A stretch of 64,000 nt of DNA from Candidatus Cloacimonadota bacterium (GCA_030613025.1 JAUWMT010000003.1:1-64000); one strand, 5' to 3'. Positions 1 to 8,402 are shown, counted from the stretch's first letter. A program made the numbers and translations. The notes: generated by a model from the sequence alone, not told the origin.

Positions 1-118
1 TGCTGTATATGATTTTCGTTCGTATGAAACATAGTGATTTCCTTAAAAAATATTACTTATTTAACCATACTAATATTTGATCATTACTTTGTGTAAAGTA
101 TTTTGTGAACTATATTGA

Positions 119-141
119 AAGGTTTTTAGAGTGAACTCATA
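119..141. repeat. Lone MITE terminus
   Basis: The stretch reads GTTTTTAGAGTGAACTCA and closely resembles the termini of the two MITE-like elements at 21238-21435 and 59312-59534 (CTTTTTTAGAGTGAATTC and CTTTTTAGAGTAAACTC). No matching second end or internal palindrome is visible in bases 1-118, so the rest of the element is either lost or lies left of the window. Bases 1-118 otherwise show no gene. Confidence 0.4.
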
Positions 142-157
142 CATTGAAAAAAACTAA

Positions 158-287
158 CCACAACAATGTATATAAAAAATAGGCGGGAGTGTAGTAAATT
201 CATGGGTTGTAGCCCGCTTCAACCTTTGCGTAACTTGATAGTGAATTGCCACGCAATCGCCTACTTTTCATATACTAAACGTTATAC
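158..287 (+). other. attC-like recombination site (plus array)
   Basis: The site starts with an R''-like CCACAAC at 158-164 and ends with an R'-like GTTATAC at 281-287. The interior is an imperfect inverted repeat: TAGGCG near 180 pairs with CGCCTA near 259, and AATTCA with TGAATT. It shares AACAATGTATATA and CATATACTAAACGTTATA with the next site at 1136-1214, as attC sites of one array often do. The cassette junction would fall after G281. The gene of the preceding cassette lies left of the window or has decayed. Confidence 0.65.
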
Positions 288-304
288 CACATAAGAAAAC
301 AACT

Positions 305-1123
305 ATGGCATTAATACCACCATTTTTTATCGACACTGTTATTGCAATTGGAAAACAAATTGGAGCAGGTGCATCGATGCGAAAGCAATGGATTGGCACA
401 GGATTCATTTTTGCTACATTTAAAAATATAAATGCAGATGATCCTACAAAGTCAGATTATAAGATACATCTAATAACAAATAAACACGTCCTGCAAAATC
501 AGGAAAATATAATAATTAGATTTAATCCACAAAACGGTCAAGCTGCTACCGATTTCCCAATCGCATTAAAAAAACCAGATTGGTCTTTCATTTGGACAGG
601 ACATCCAAATGCAAATGTCGATGTTGCTGTTATCTGTCTAAATGGTCAAATGCTCATTGATGCTGGAATGAAATTTTCATATTTCAAATCAGAATCTAAC
701 ATACTTGTTAAGCAGGACATGATTGATCAACAAGTTAGCGAAGGAGATTTTATTTATGTATTAGGCTTTCCTATGGGTATGATGCCTTCTGACCGACAAC
801 ATGTTATTGTAAGAGGAGGAATCATTGCTAGAATTAGAGACGTCTTCGAAAGTAGAAGTGATTCATTTACAATTGATTCTTTAGTTTTCCCTGGCAATAG
901 TGGTGGTCCTGTTATTATAAAGCCTGAGGTTACTTCCATTCAAGGAACCACGGCAATGAATAAAGCTGCACTCATCGGAATAGTTAAAAGTTATATTCCA
1001 TATACTGATGTAGCAATCAGCCAACAGACTGGAAAAGCACGAATTACTTTTGAGGAAAATTCCGGACTTGCTAATGTTGAAACTGTTGATAAAATAATTG
1101 AAACAATAGCTGAGAATATATAA
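305..1123 (+). CDS. Trypsin-like serine protease, integron cassette gene
   Basis: This 272-residue protein has a chymotrypsin/trypsin-fold catalytic triad in the usual order: His in LITNKHVL (about residue 60), Asp in NVDVAVICL (about 103) and Ser in PGNSGGPV (about 200). There is no signal peptide or PDZ domain, so it is likely a cytoplasmic stand-alone protease rather than a DegP type. The gene is the only ORF between two attC-like sites. The bases just before it (GTTATACCAC, 281-290) are the exact reverse complement of the bases just after it (GTGGTATAAC, 1133-1142), which is the signature of a mobile gene cassette. Short trypsin-like proteases occur in some phage-defence systems, but nothing here proves that role. 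The protease call is firm; the substrate is unknown. Confidence 0.85.
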   Translation: MALIPPFFIDTVIAIGKQIGAGASMRKQWIGTGFIFATFKNINADDPTKSDYKIHLITNKHVLQNQENIIIRFNPQNGQAATDFPIALKKPDWSFIWTGHPNANVDVAVICLNGQMLIDAGMKFSYFKSESNILVKQDMIDQQVSEGDFIYVLGFPMGMMPSDRQHVIVRGGIIARIRDVFESRSDSFTIDSLVFPGNSGGPVIIKPEVTSIQGTTAMNKAALIGIVKSYIPYTDVAISQQTGKARITFEENSGLANVETVDKIIETIAENI

Positions 1124-1135
1124 AGAAATAACGTG

Positions 1136-1214
1136 GTATAACAATGTATATATTTCAATGCCGCACAAGGCCAACACACTGCCAAAGCCCCGAAACATAT
1201 ACTAAACGTTATAC
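1136..1214 (+). other. attC-like recombination site closing the protease cassette
   Basis: R'' is GTATAAC (1136-1142) and R' is GTTATAC (1208-1214), a perfect 7-base inverted pair. Inside, GTATATATTTC pairs with GAAACATATAC with one G-T wobble. The 10-base complement to the start of the same cassette (281-290) is perfect. No attC follows on this strand, so this looks like the distal end of the array. Bases 1215-1407 hold no gene, only the leader of the following operon, with a GAAGGAG ribosome-binding site at about 1389. Confidence 0.75.
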
Positions 1215-1407
1215 GATAATTTCATATTACACTGAGTGTGTCCATTTCTGATAAAATACATTACTTATTTTTCTATAGTTTCACTCGCGAAAATCGAGGC
1301 GGTTACGTTTCAAATCTCTTGACGTGTATTCAGTTCTACAACATTAATTAACCACATTAAAAGCAGTGTCCACTGCCGAATAAAGGTCGAAGGAGCACTT
1401 AATAGAA

Positions 1408-2640
1408 ATGAGTTACCGTGATGATTATCTCTATTTAAGAGACAGGTTCAATCAGAAGGATGAGTTTATTACCCTTAAAAAATTCCGCCAGAATATATTC
1501 AACACTCCTTTTGAATCCTTTAATTATGACATTCTGCCCGGTGAGGAGCATTATCATTGCCAGATCCATAATGAGAGTTTTGAAGATTCCTATTCATTAG
1601 ATAGCAAGGTTTCTGCTCCACATCTCGATGAACTCCTGCGCATTGACGATTCGCGTATTGAAGAAAATATATTTTTCACCTACCCGATCTTCAAACCTTT
1701 TACTTTGAAGAAATCAAAGGAAGTTATTATCCTGCTACATGGTTTGAATGAAAAAAGCTGGGAAAAATACCTGCCATGGGCGCATAAATTGGTCGAATAT
1801 ACTGGTAAAACATTAATCCTTTTCCCCACTGCATTTCATATGAACAGAGCTCCTGAAAGTTGGGCAGATCCAAGATTCATGAACAAGGTGTGCAAGGAAC
1901 GGAAACAATTCTACCCGAAGGTGACGAATTCCTCTCTTGCAAATGCTGCGATCAGCACCCGTCTGCAATTTCTCCCACAAAGATTTTTCTGGTCTGGGCT
2001 GCAAACCTACTATGATATTCTGCAGTTGATAAATCAGGTTCGTACCGGTGACCATCCTCATATTCACAAGGATGCGCATATTGATTTCTTTTCTTACTCG
2101 GTTGGTTCTTTTTTAGCAGAACTGATGCTCATGGTAAATGAAAATGGTTATTTTGAAAATTCAAAACTTTGTATGTTCTGCGGCGGACCGCTCCTCAACA
2201 GAATGTCGCCGGCTTCCAAATATATTCTGGACAGCGAAGCAAATGTCGCGATCTATTCTTTCTTCATTGAGCATCTGGAAGTCGAGCTTAAGCGTGACAA
2301 ACGGCTGGCACATTATTTCAGCGATCTTCATCATATAGGAAAATATTTTAAGAGCATGCTTGACTATAACAGGATGATCACTTTCCGCGAAAATCGATTT
2401 AAAAAAATCGCAAAAAGAATATCTGCTTTAGCTCTTCAAAAGGATGAAGTTGTGCCCTCGATCGAAGTTGAGCTTTCATTGCATGGACATGATAACAAAA
2501 TCCCCATCAAAGTAAAATCCTTTGATTTTCCCTATCACTATGATCATGTGATCCCTTTCCCTATAACAGAAAAAAACGAAAAGGAAATTGATAGATGGTT
2601 CACAAAATCCATGAAATTTATAGCAGGACAGTTGAAATAA
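1408..2640 (+). CDS. Alpha/beta-hydrolase-like protein (DUF6051-like)
   Basis: The 410-residue protein has no signal peptide. A central part looks like an alpha/beta hydrolase: the oxyanion-type strand VIILLHGLNEKSWEKYLPWA (about residues 106-125), a nucleophile-elbow-like FSYSVGS (about 228), an acidic KDEVVP (about 347) and a late histidine in YHYDHVIPF (about 376). The combination HGLNEKSW plus FHMNRAP reminds me of the Bacteroidota family DUF6051; that assignment is from memory. It is the first gene of a tight plus-strand run with ptb (13-base gap). A good GAAGGAG Shine-Dalgarno supports the ATG. Substrate and reaction are unknown; a lipase or thioesterase role would be speculation. Confidence 0.6.
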   Translation: MSYRDDYLYLRDRFNQKDEFITLKKFRQNIFNTPFESFNYDILPGEEHYHCQIHNESFEDSYSLDSKVSAPHLDELLRIDDSRIEENIFFTYPIFKPFTLKKSKEVIILLHGLNEKSWEKYLPWAHKLVEYTGKTLILFPTAFHMNRAPESWADPRFMNKVCKERKQFYPKVTNSSLANAAISTRLQFLPQRFFWSGLQTYYDILQLINQVRTGDHPHIHKDAHIDFFSYSVGSFLAELMLMVNENGYFENSKLCMFCGGPLLNRMSPASKYILDSEANVAIYSFFIEHLEVELKRDKRLAHYFSDLHHIGKYFKSMLDYNRMITFRENRFKKIAKRISALALQKDEVVPSIEVELSLHGHDNKIPIKVKSFDFPYHYDHVIPFPITEKNEKEIDRWFTKSMKFIAGQLK

Positions 2641-2653
2641 CTGCAGAGAATAT

Positions 2654-3547
2654 ATGATAAAAAATTTTGATGAACTGCTTGATAAAGTGAGGAAACTTCC
2701 CCCGAAAAGAGTTGTAATTCCTGCTGCTCACACAATGTCTGCAGTCTATTGTGCAACACTTGCAAAAGAGGAGCGGATCGGAGATTTTCTTCTTATTGGT
2801 GATAAAGCACAGATTATCGATTATATTTCGATGTCAGAAGAAAGTCTCATCGATGCTTTTGAGATCATAGATGAAACTGATCCGGTGAAGTGCGTGGAAC
2901 TCGCTGTTGATGCAGTGCTGAACAATAAAGCAGATCTCATTTTGAAGGGAGCAACAACGACGGGAGAACTCATAAAAGGTGTGCTCAATAAAGAGAAAGG
3001 GCTTTTTACGGGAAACATTCTCAGCGATGTGCTTGTTATTGAAACAAAAGACCGGCTGACACTCATGACTGATGGTGGTATAGTGCGCTACCCGGATGTA
3101 AATGAAAAAGTTACTCTGATAAACAATGCTGTATATGTAGCCCATAGACTGGAGAATCCCTGTCCGAATGTTGCATTACTCTGCGCTCTCGAGGTTGTCA
3201 ATCCCACAATGCCCCCCACAATAGAAGCAGCGGAGATAACAAAAATGTATAAAGAGGGTAAGATCACCGGTTGTGTGGTTGAAGGTCCCCTTGCTCTCGA
3301 TGTTGCTGTTTCAGAACATGCAGCAAATATAAAAGAGATAGTTTCACCTGTGGCAGGCAATGCTGATATTCTCATTATGCCTAATATCGAAGCAGGAAAT
3401 ATATTTGGAAAGGCAATGACCTATTACGCTCATCTGCGTGTTGCTCATGTGATAATGGGAGCTAAGGTTCCGATCCTTATAACCTCACGTGCAGATGATG
3501 CTTGGACAAAACTACACTCAGTGGCGCTGGGAATTATCTGCGCATAA
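2654..3547 (+). CDS. ptb: Phosphate butyryltransferase
   Basis: The 297-residue protein matches the phosphate acetyl/butyryltransferase family over its whole length, with the usual short (about 300 residue) size of Ptb rather than the longer Pta. Recognisable stretches are PAAHTMSAVYCA near the N-terminus, ADLILKGATTTGELIKGVLN (about 93-112), EGPLALDVAVS (about 214) and the C-terminal NIEAGNIFGKAMTYYA (about 248) with ITSRADD near the end. The family converts butyryl-CoA plus phosphate to butyryl phosphate and CoA, the step before butyrate kinase. No kinase gene is adjacent. The close relative phosphate acetyltransferase cannot be excluded from sequence alone. Confidence 0.8.
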   Translation: MIKNFDELLDKVRKLPPKRVVIPAAHTMSAVYCATLAKEERIGDFLLIGDKAQIIDYISMSEESLIDAFEIIDETDPVKCVELAVDAVLNNKADLILKGATTTGELIKGVLNKEKGLFTGNILSDVLVIETKDRLTLMTDGGIVRYPDVNEKVTLINNAVYVAHRLENPCPNVALLCALEVVNPTMPPTIEAAEITKMYKEGKITGCVVEGPLALDVAVSEHAANIKEIVSPVAGNADILIMPNIEAGNIFGKAMTYYAHLRVAHVIMGAKVPILITSRADDAWTKLHSVALGIICA

Positions 3548-3557
3548 AAGGAGTATA

Positions 3558-4562
3558 ATGGCACAAATTGGAATAACTTACGATGATATTCTGCTAATTC
3601 CTAATTACTCGGAAATACTTTCCAGAAGTGATGTGGACCTCTCAACAAGGGTTACTAAAAATTTCAAAATCCAATTGCCCATTCTTTCTGCAAATATGGA
3701 TACAATAACTGAATACGATATGGCAAATGTGCTCAGTGGATTCGGAGCGCTCGGTGTTATTCACAGATTCTTTTCCATTGATGAAGAAGCAAGTATTATT
3801 GAGCGGCTTCGCCTTGCTGAAAACCCGATCAGGGCTGCATCTATCGGTGTTTCCGGAGAAAATAAGGAACGTTTGAAAGTTCTCATCGATGCAGGAGCTC
3901 AGATCATCTGCATTGATATTGCACATGGTCATCATAAGCTGATGGCAGACACTATCAATATGTGCAAAAAATTCAACGTGGACATTATCGCTGGAAATAT
4001 TGCCACTGCTGATGCTGCAAAATTCTTGTGTGAAAATGGAGCAGATGCGATCAAAGTCGGTATCGGACCCGGTTCGATGTGTACAACTCGTATCAATACC
4101 GGATTCGGAGTGCCGCAGGTAACTGCTATCGAGGATGCTTGCAGCGTGGCAAAAAAATACGATATACCGGTTATTGCAGATGGCGGAATACAGAATTCCG
4201 GAGACGTTGCCAAAGCCCTGGCAGTTGGAGCAGATTCTGTGATGATTGGAGCACTTTTTGCAGGATGTAAAGAAACGCCTGGCACGATCCATAAAGAAGG
4301 AAATTTCCCGAATTATAATTTGTACAAACGTTATCGAGGTTCTGCGAGTCTCGAATCCAAACAGCTCCGAAATGATGAGAAGAGAAACGTGGAAGGCGTC
4401 AGCACAACTATTGATTATAAAGGGCCTGCAAAATACGTGATCCGCAATATTGAGGATGGACTCCGCTCTGCATTTTCTTATGCCGGAGCCACGAATATCA
4501 AGGAATTTCACCAAAAAGTAACCTATATTCAGAAACATCATAAAGATATTCGAACTGTATAA
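3558..4562 (+). CDS. guaC: GMP reductase-like enzyme (CBS-less IMPDH/GMPR family)
   Basis: I chose the ATG at 3558, which follows AAAGGAGTATA; the longer frame overlaps ptb. The 334-residue TIM-barrel protein has the nucleotide loop [11 protein letters not shown] with the catalytic Cys (about residue 175) and the phosphate site IADGGI (about 210). The CBS domains that interrupt typical IMP dehydrogenase are absent. The C-terminal flap reads [15 protein letters not shown]; the Arg of the IMPDH flap (EGxxGRVPYKG) is missing and the segment resembles the KKNVEG of Bacillus-type GuaC. This favours GMP reductase (GMP to IMP, NADPH-dependent) over IMP dehydrogenase, though much of the barrel looks IMPDH-like. 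It sits 10 bases after ptb and 3 bases before rlmH. Confidence 0.6.
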   Translation: MAQIGITYDDILLIPNYSEILSRSDVDLSTRVTKNFKIQLPILSANMDTITEYDMANVLSGFGALGVIHRFFSIDEEASIIERLRLAENPIRAASIGVSGENKERLKVLIDAGAQIICIDIAHGHHKLMADTINMCKKFNVDIIAGNIATADAAKFLCENGADAIKVGIGPGSMCTTRINTGFGVPQVTAIEDACSVAKKYDIPVIADGGIQNSGDVAKALAVGADSVMIGALFAGCKETPGTIHKEGNFPNYNLYKRYRGSASLESKQLRNDEKRNVEGVSTTIDYKGPAKYVIRNIEDGLRSAFSYAGATNIKEFHQKVTYIQKHHKDIRTV

Positions 4563-4565
4563 TTG

Positions 4566-5036
4566 ATGAATATCACGATCCTTGCAATCGGCAAAAATAA
4601 GGATGAGTATATTTCACTGGCCGAAAGCGAATTTCTAAAACGGCTCTCCGGTTTTTGTTCTCTTACAATCAAAACCGTGTCAACACCAAAAAATACAAAG
4701 AATCAATCTGTTGATAAGATCAAGGAATTAGAAGGAAAAGCAGTGCTGAACAAACTCCCGAACCAGTGTTATGTAATTGCACTTGATGAAAGCGGGAAAG
4801 AATATACATCAAAAATTTTTGCCCAGCACTTGAACAAGATACTTGTTACTCACAATAAGCCCCTTTATTTTTTGATCGGCGGTCCTTATGGATTTTCTGA
4901 TGAAGTGAAGCATCGATCCGATGAGCTTCTCGCACTTTCACAGCTCACCTTCACCCATCAAATGGTGAGGATCATTCTACTCGAACAGCTTTACCGGGCA
5001 TTCACAATTCTTAAAGGGAAGAAGTATCATTATTAG
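4566..5036 (+). CDS. rlmH: 23S rRNA (pseudouridine-1915-N3) methyltransferase RlmH
   Basis: The 156-residue SPOUT methyltransferase has full family length. The C-terminal knot carries FLIGGPYGFSDEV (about residues 103-115), the LSLSxxTxxHQ-like LSQLTFTHQMVR (about 126-137) and the terminal EQLYRAFTILKGKKYHY, all hallmarks of RlmH. The enzyme uses S-adenosylmethionine to methylate pseudouridine 1915 in helix 69 of 23S rRNA in assembled ribosomes. The gene starts three bases after the preceding stop codon, so it is probably co-transcribed with it. Confidence 0.95.
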   Translation: MNITILAIGKNKDEYISLAESEFLKRLSGFCSLTIKTVSTPKNTKNQSVDKIKELEGKAVLNKLPNQCYVIALDESGKEYTSKIFAQHLNKILVTHNKPLYFLIGGPYGFSDEVKHRSDELLALSQLTFTHQMVRIILLEQLYRAFTILKGKKYHY

Positions 5037-5147
5037 TCTGTCGATCACCAATCTCTAAATAGCTTTCATGAAAATGAATAAAAAGCTTGCATACAAGATG
5101 ATGATTTGTTTTTTTTACCTTAGTAATTATTCAAGAAATGAGATGTT

Positions 5148-5534
5148 ATGGTCATTAAAGAACTTATAAAAGCAGCAAAAGAAGCTTCTACCCGCTCTTA
5201 TTCTCCCTATTCCAGATATAAAGTAGGAGCTGCACTGCTTACAAAGAATGGAAAAATTTACACCGGAACCAATATTGAAAATGCATCATTTCCTGCCGGA
5301 ATGTGTGCAGAGAGGGTCGCATTATTTGATGCGATCAAAAATGGAGATACTCAATTTGAAGCGTTGGCAATTTATGCAGAGGGTGAAAACTTTCCCTTCC
5401 CATGCGGGATTTGCAGGCAGGTTATTTCGGAGTTTACTCGCGATCTAAAGATCATCATAGCCAGAAATGAAGATGACTATGTGGTAAAAAATATATCTGA
5501 ACTGTTGCCTGATTCGTTTGAATTCTCAGTGTAA
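5148..5534 (+). CDS. cdd: Cytidine deaminase
   Basis: The 128-residue protein is the short homotetrameric type. It shows SPYSRYKVGAALL at the N-terminus, the substrate loop NIENASFPAGMCAERVA with the first zinc Cys and catalytic Glu (about residues 42-58), and the second zinc pair PCGICRQ (about 86-92). It converts cytidine and deoxycytidine to uridine and deoxyuridine in pyrimidine salvage. It is separated from rlmH by 111 bases and may have its own promoter. It is the last chromosomal gene before the minus-strand cassette array. Bases 5535-5749 show no gene. Confidence 0.95.
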   Translation: MVIKELIKAAKEASTRSYSPYSRYKVGAALLTKNGKIYTGTNIENASFPAGMCAERVALFDAIKNGDTQFEALAIYAEGENFPFPCGICRQVISEFTRDLKIIIARNEDDYVVKNISELLPDSFEFSV

Positions 5535-5749
5535 ATGAAGAAATAAGAAACTTCTTTTTAGGGATAGTTAGGGTTTATCAAAATCTACCTCTGCATTTTA
5601 GGAATTAAATTCACAATTTGTAAAAAAGGCAGAAGTAAAAAATTATTAGGGACATTCAAGGTTCGTTAACACATTGAGCGTTTGATCATATATAATGTAC
5701 AATTCTTACTTTTGTGAATGCTAAAGTAAAAGAACTGCTTGCTATGAAT

Positions 5750-5883
5750 GACTAACGACAGAGGTCACTTGCTGCCAACACTGCGAGGTACTGAACCTTG
5801 AAAAACCACCTACTTTGATGCGAGGTAGAGCATTTCAAAAAGCGCCACGCTGTTGGCGGTCAAGTGGAGTGATTTATTAGGCG
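5750..5883 (-). other. attC-like site, distal end of minus-strand array
   Basis: On the minus strand the site begins with CGCCTAAT (5876-5883) and ends with R' GTTAGTC (5750-5756). Between them CCACTTGACCGCCAACA pairs imperfectly with TGTTGGCAGCAAGTGACC, giving the long stem with unpaired bases typical of attC. The R'' CGCCTAA complements the start of the DUF3175 cassette (GTTAGGCG at 6482-6489). An additional R''-like CGGCTAAC lies at about 6060-6067, so an extra gene-less cassette may be present in 5884-6110, where I see no gene. Confidence 0.7.
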
Positions 5884-6110
5884 AAAATGTCTATTGTCAA
5901 GGGCTGACCACATTGTCAAATTCATGAAACACCTGCCGAAGGCTTACTTGAACATCCGCCATCACCAGCTAGCAGGGTAAAGGGTCCTTGGTTAATGCCA
6001 AATAAACCCAAAATTTGTTAAAAGCTCAAAGTGCCATGACATTGCCCATCTTCGGCGGAATGTTAGCCGATGGATTCGGATGATTGGGACATTCAAGCCG
6101 CACAGAATTA

Positions 6111-6407
6111 TCAGACCTTACAATATAATTTGCGCAACTCATCCTTTGCATTTTCCAGAATACGCTTCTGGTCCTTGTCCAAATTCTTACCTGCTCGATT
6201 AATATAGAACACCAGCATGGACATGGCAGAACGAAACGGCGGAGCCTTGCGGTGCTTGCTGGTATCTGCCGACTTCTTAAGAGACAGTGCAATCCTTTTT
6301 GGATCTCTCCAGGTAAAGACACCTTCTTCCAGATCCAGTGCATAGCTCTCGTGGGTCACTTTTGCTGACCACTTTCTAGATGCTGTAGTTTTGGATCCTT
6401 TTCCCAT
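6111..6407 (-). CDS. DUF3175 family protein, cassette gene
   Basis: The 98-residue basic protein matches DUF3175 over nearly its whole length: WSAKVT, ALDLEEGVFTWRDPKRIA, then PPFRSAMSMLVFYINRAG and a C-terminal helical KDELRKLYCKV. No catalytic residues are known to me and the function is unknown. There is no signal peptide or membrane segment. The cassette begins with GTTAGGCG at 6489 (minus) and ends in the attC at 5750-5883. The gene has higher GC and different codon use from the AT-rich chromosomal genes, consistent with transfer, since DUF3175 is more usual in Proteobacteria and Actinobacteria (from memory). Confidence 0.8.
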   Translation of the reverse strand: MGKGSKTTASRKWSAKVTHESYALDLEEGVFTWRDPKRIALSLKKSADTSKHRKAPPFRSAMSMLVFYINRAGKNLDKDQKRILENAKDELRKLYCKV

Positions 6408-6482
6408 TTTCTATGCTTCCGGATTGATTAATCTTCAAGTGATCAGAGACAGGGCACACATATCCACGTTATGACAGTAAGC

Positions 6483-6543
6483 GCCTAACGTGAAGCTCAC
6501 CAGCAGCGGCGGTGCCGCTGTCGGGTGCAGCGTTTTGTTAAAA
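6483..6543 (-). other. attC site between methyltransferase and DUF3175 cassettes
   Basis: This 61-base site is compact and canonical. On the plus strand it runs from GCCTAAC (6483-6489) to GTTAAAA (6537-6543). GCTCACC pairs with GGGTGCAGC, leaving one extra G as the extrahelical base that integron integrases use. The terminal hairpin CAGCGGC-GGT-GCCGCTG is perfect. GTGCTTTTTAAC at this end of the methyltransferase cassette complements GTTAAAAGGCAC at that cassette's start (11 of 12 bases). Confidence 0.85.
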
Positions 6544-6547
6544 AGCA

Positions 6548-7342
6548 CTACACTTTCTCCGCACTGATCATGACCATTCCGTATTGCACGAAATGTTTGT
6601 TTTGATCCATAACGTTGAAAAGAAAGTTCTCAATTCTTTCCATTTCTTCTGAATCAGGGTCATTCCCCAAAAAATGATTATAAAGAGATGCTTCACGAAA
6701 AACGTACTCTGCAAAACGCTGATGGTCGATTTCCTGATTGTTGAAAGGCTCGAACTCGATATCTGTTACCTTGAAACCCACCTCATCCAAGATAGGCGGT
6801 AGTTTGGTGCCGATCCGGATTTCTACCGAATGTTGGTCACAGAATGTTTCAACAATATCTCGGATTAAGATAAACTCAGGTTGTTCTGGTTTACAGATGT
6901 AATGATCCAAATCGAGGTCAAATATCCAGAGTTTGGTGCCGTTTTGTACTGTTTTACAAATTTGTAAAAAGGCTTCACGTGTATTAGGCATGTGCAGGAC
7001 AAAGTAACGCATCAAGATGCCATTGATTGTGCTCAGGGCAATTCGCGTCTCTTGTTCCAAAGCATCGCCAAGACACCAGACGCAGTTGAGCAATTGTCTG
7101 GTTTTGGCCTTTTCGATCATGTGAGGTTTGTTATCGATGCCATGAAACTGGATTTGGGTATGTTTTTCAGCGACTTTTGAAAGAAAAAGGCCGTTACCCG
7201 TTCCAATATCCATGACTTTTTGGCAATCGGAAAGGCCATGTTTGAGCATGAAATTGTGATGACGTTCTAAAGAAAGATCAACCTGGAGTTTAAGTTGATC
7301 TTCGATGGTCTGCTCTAATTCAATCCAAATGTTTTGATTCAT
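6548..7342 (-). CDS. Class I SAM-dependent methyltransferase, cassette gene
   Basis: The 264-residue soluble protein has the Rossmann-fold SAM motif I VMDIGTGNGLFLSKVA (about residues 43-58), an acidic motif II in FHGIDNKPHM (about 66-75), a motif III-like CLGDALEQ (about 90) and a motif IV-like FDLDLDHYICKP (about 144). The substrate is not predictable from these motifs. The gene is the payload of a cassette that starts GTTAAAAGGCAC at 7361 (minus) and ends at the attC 6483-6543. An AAAAGG ribosome-binding site lies inside the cassette's first bases. Directly upstream is attI-like module C, with a promoter and a leader micro-ORF that stops at the cassette junction, so the gene is probably expressed from that module. 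Confidence 0.8.
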   Translation of the reverse strand: MNQNIWIELEQTIEDQLKLQVDLSLERHHNFMLKHGLSDCQKVMDIGTGNGLFLSKVAEKHTQIQFHGIDNKPHMIEKAKTRQLLNCVWCLGDALEQETRIALSTINGILMRYFVLHMPNTREAFLQICKTVQNGTKLWIFDLDLDHYICKPEQPEFILIRDIVETFCDQHSVEIRIGTKLPPILDEVGFKVTDIEFEPFNNQEIDHQRFAEYVFREASLYNHFLGNDPDSEEMERIENFLFNVMDQNKHFVQYGMVMISAEKV

Positions 7343-7356
7343 ACCATTAGTGCCTT

Positions 7357-7413
7357 TTAACTAGGGATTAACACGCCAACAGGCGTGATAATATCCTTAT
7401 ATACAATCTTCAT
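7357..7413 (-). CDS. Leader micro-ORF of attI-like module C (18 codons)
   Basis: An 18-residue ORF starts MKIVYKDIITPVGVLIPS and is preceded by GATATGTGTT. Its stop codon TAA is created by the first bases of the methyltransferase cassette (AG-TTAA across the junction at 7361). It is the counterpart of micro-ORFs in modules A and B. Whether it is translated is not known; the shared start position and the conserved first residues MK argue for it. The role could be like ORF-11 of attI1, which helps translate first cassettes. Confidence 0.45.
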   Translation of the reverse strand: MKIVYKDIITPVGVLIPS

Positions 7414-7560
7414 AACACATATCCATATTTAATATTTATTTCATTATAAAAAACTATCTGTTAAAAAATTAATAAAAAAAATGTTGTCAATTATCTTATC
7501 AAAAATCTTGTTAGAAATTTGCGGGATTTTTTGCGTCAGTGGTTTTTATACCCCCGAAGT
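7360..7560 (-). repeat. attI-like promoter/leader module, copy C
   Basis: This module recurs upstream of three cassettes (A 10476-10610, B 8403-8602, C here). Read on the minus strand it has TTGACA (7485-7490), an AT-rich stretch, an ATG 77 bases from the TTGACA, a hairpin CACGCC-TGTT-GGCGTG (7370-7385) and the cassette junction 52 bases after the ATG. Copies B and C also match further upstream (GTTTGC..GGGATTTTT..GTCAG, then CGAAG). It may be an attI-like insertion site with its own cassette promoter. Bases 7561-7754 beyond it show no gene; an attC of the HNH cassette, if present there, is badly decayed. Confidence 0.6.
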
Positions 7561-7754
7561 GCCAATACGTTTTGATGCTCCAACAATTTTTCATAGTCTC
7601 CAAGAATTGGTCAGGCTAACGGTAAACGCATCATTTACGATGAATGTGGTTTTAATGTCCTTTAAACATTTCAAAAATACAATATAAACTCTTCAAATTA
7701 TCAATAAAAAAACTGTTTCCACCGTCAGGAGCATGCAATGGTTATTCCTATTTT

Positions 7755-8366
7755 TTAATTCCTTCTGCTTAAAATATAATTGATTGCTTTAGTAAAAGCT
7801 TTAATGACTTTACCCATATTTTCCTCGAAGATAATAATTCTGATATCGTCGGATCTGCCTTTTTCGTCAGCTCTTAATTCACTAAAAACAACGTACTTTG
7901 ATTGGTTTTTTGCTTCCCTTACTTCTATACGAAAATGTTGCTTACCTGATAGTACAGATTCAGATAATAATGCTTCTTTCTTTTTATGTTCTATCTGTTT
8001 TTTATGAATCTTATAATGACAGTCCTTGCATAGCACTTGCAGATTATCAAGGTTGTCATCTTTGAAATTTGCGGGATAAGTCCTATGATGAACAACCTGT
8101 GCAGATTTCCCACATATTTCACAAGTGTTATTCGCTGTTTTCAATGCAACATTTTTTAAATCTTCCCATTTTTTTGATTTTCTATATTCTTTATATTTAT
8201 TCTGATAATTACGCCGATTTTTTATATCAGAATCAATCGGAATAAATTTTCTTATACGTGCTTTAACTCTTAGATATAATATTAATGCAGCTATTAGTAG
8301 TAAAGCACCTATTATGATGAAAAGGGCGGGCGTATTCGCTATCAAATAATTTAGAAAGTTTTCCAT
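7755..8366 (-). CDS. Membrane-anchored HNH endonuclease-like protein
   Basis: The 203-residue protein has an N-terminal membrane helix (about residues 12-33), a basic linker and an HNH domain in the middle. The domain shows CEICG (zinc Cys pair), VVHHRTYPANF (catalytic His region), NLDNLQVLCKDCH (Asn plus second Cys pair) and a final IHKK. HNH domains of this kind cut DNA; a membrane-tethered one with a C-terminal extension is typical of small accessory proteins of unknown target. The gene lies directly downstream of attI-like module B (junction at 8403) in the minus-strand array. It is AT-rich like the host. A defence role is possible but not shown. Confidence 0.75.
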   Translation of the reverse strand: MENFLNYLIANTPALFIIIGALLLIAALILYLRVKARIRKFIPIDSDIKNRRNYQNKYKEYRKSKKWEDLKNVALKTANNTCEICGKSAQVVHHRTYPANFKDDNLDNLQVLCKDCHYKIHKKQIEHKKKEALLSESVLSGKQHFRIEVREAKNQSKYVVFSELRADEKGRSDDIRIIIFEENMGKVIKAFTKAINYILSRRN

Positions 8367-8402
8367 AATGTAATAAATATGGTTATTGCTGCACTCTCAT
8401 AA

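Noticed and set aside
3642-4541. 299-codon minus-strand ORF opposite the GMP reductase-like gene
   Set aside because: It is wholly antisense to a well-conserved enzyme gene and its translation is Cys/His-rich shadow sequence without a domain.
7481-7687. Plus-strand ORF of 68 codons in the cassette array
   Set aside because: It overlaps attI-like module C and its flanking sequence, has no ribosome-binding site and no recognisable domain.
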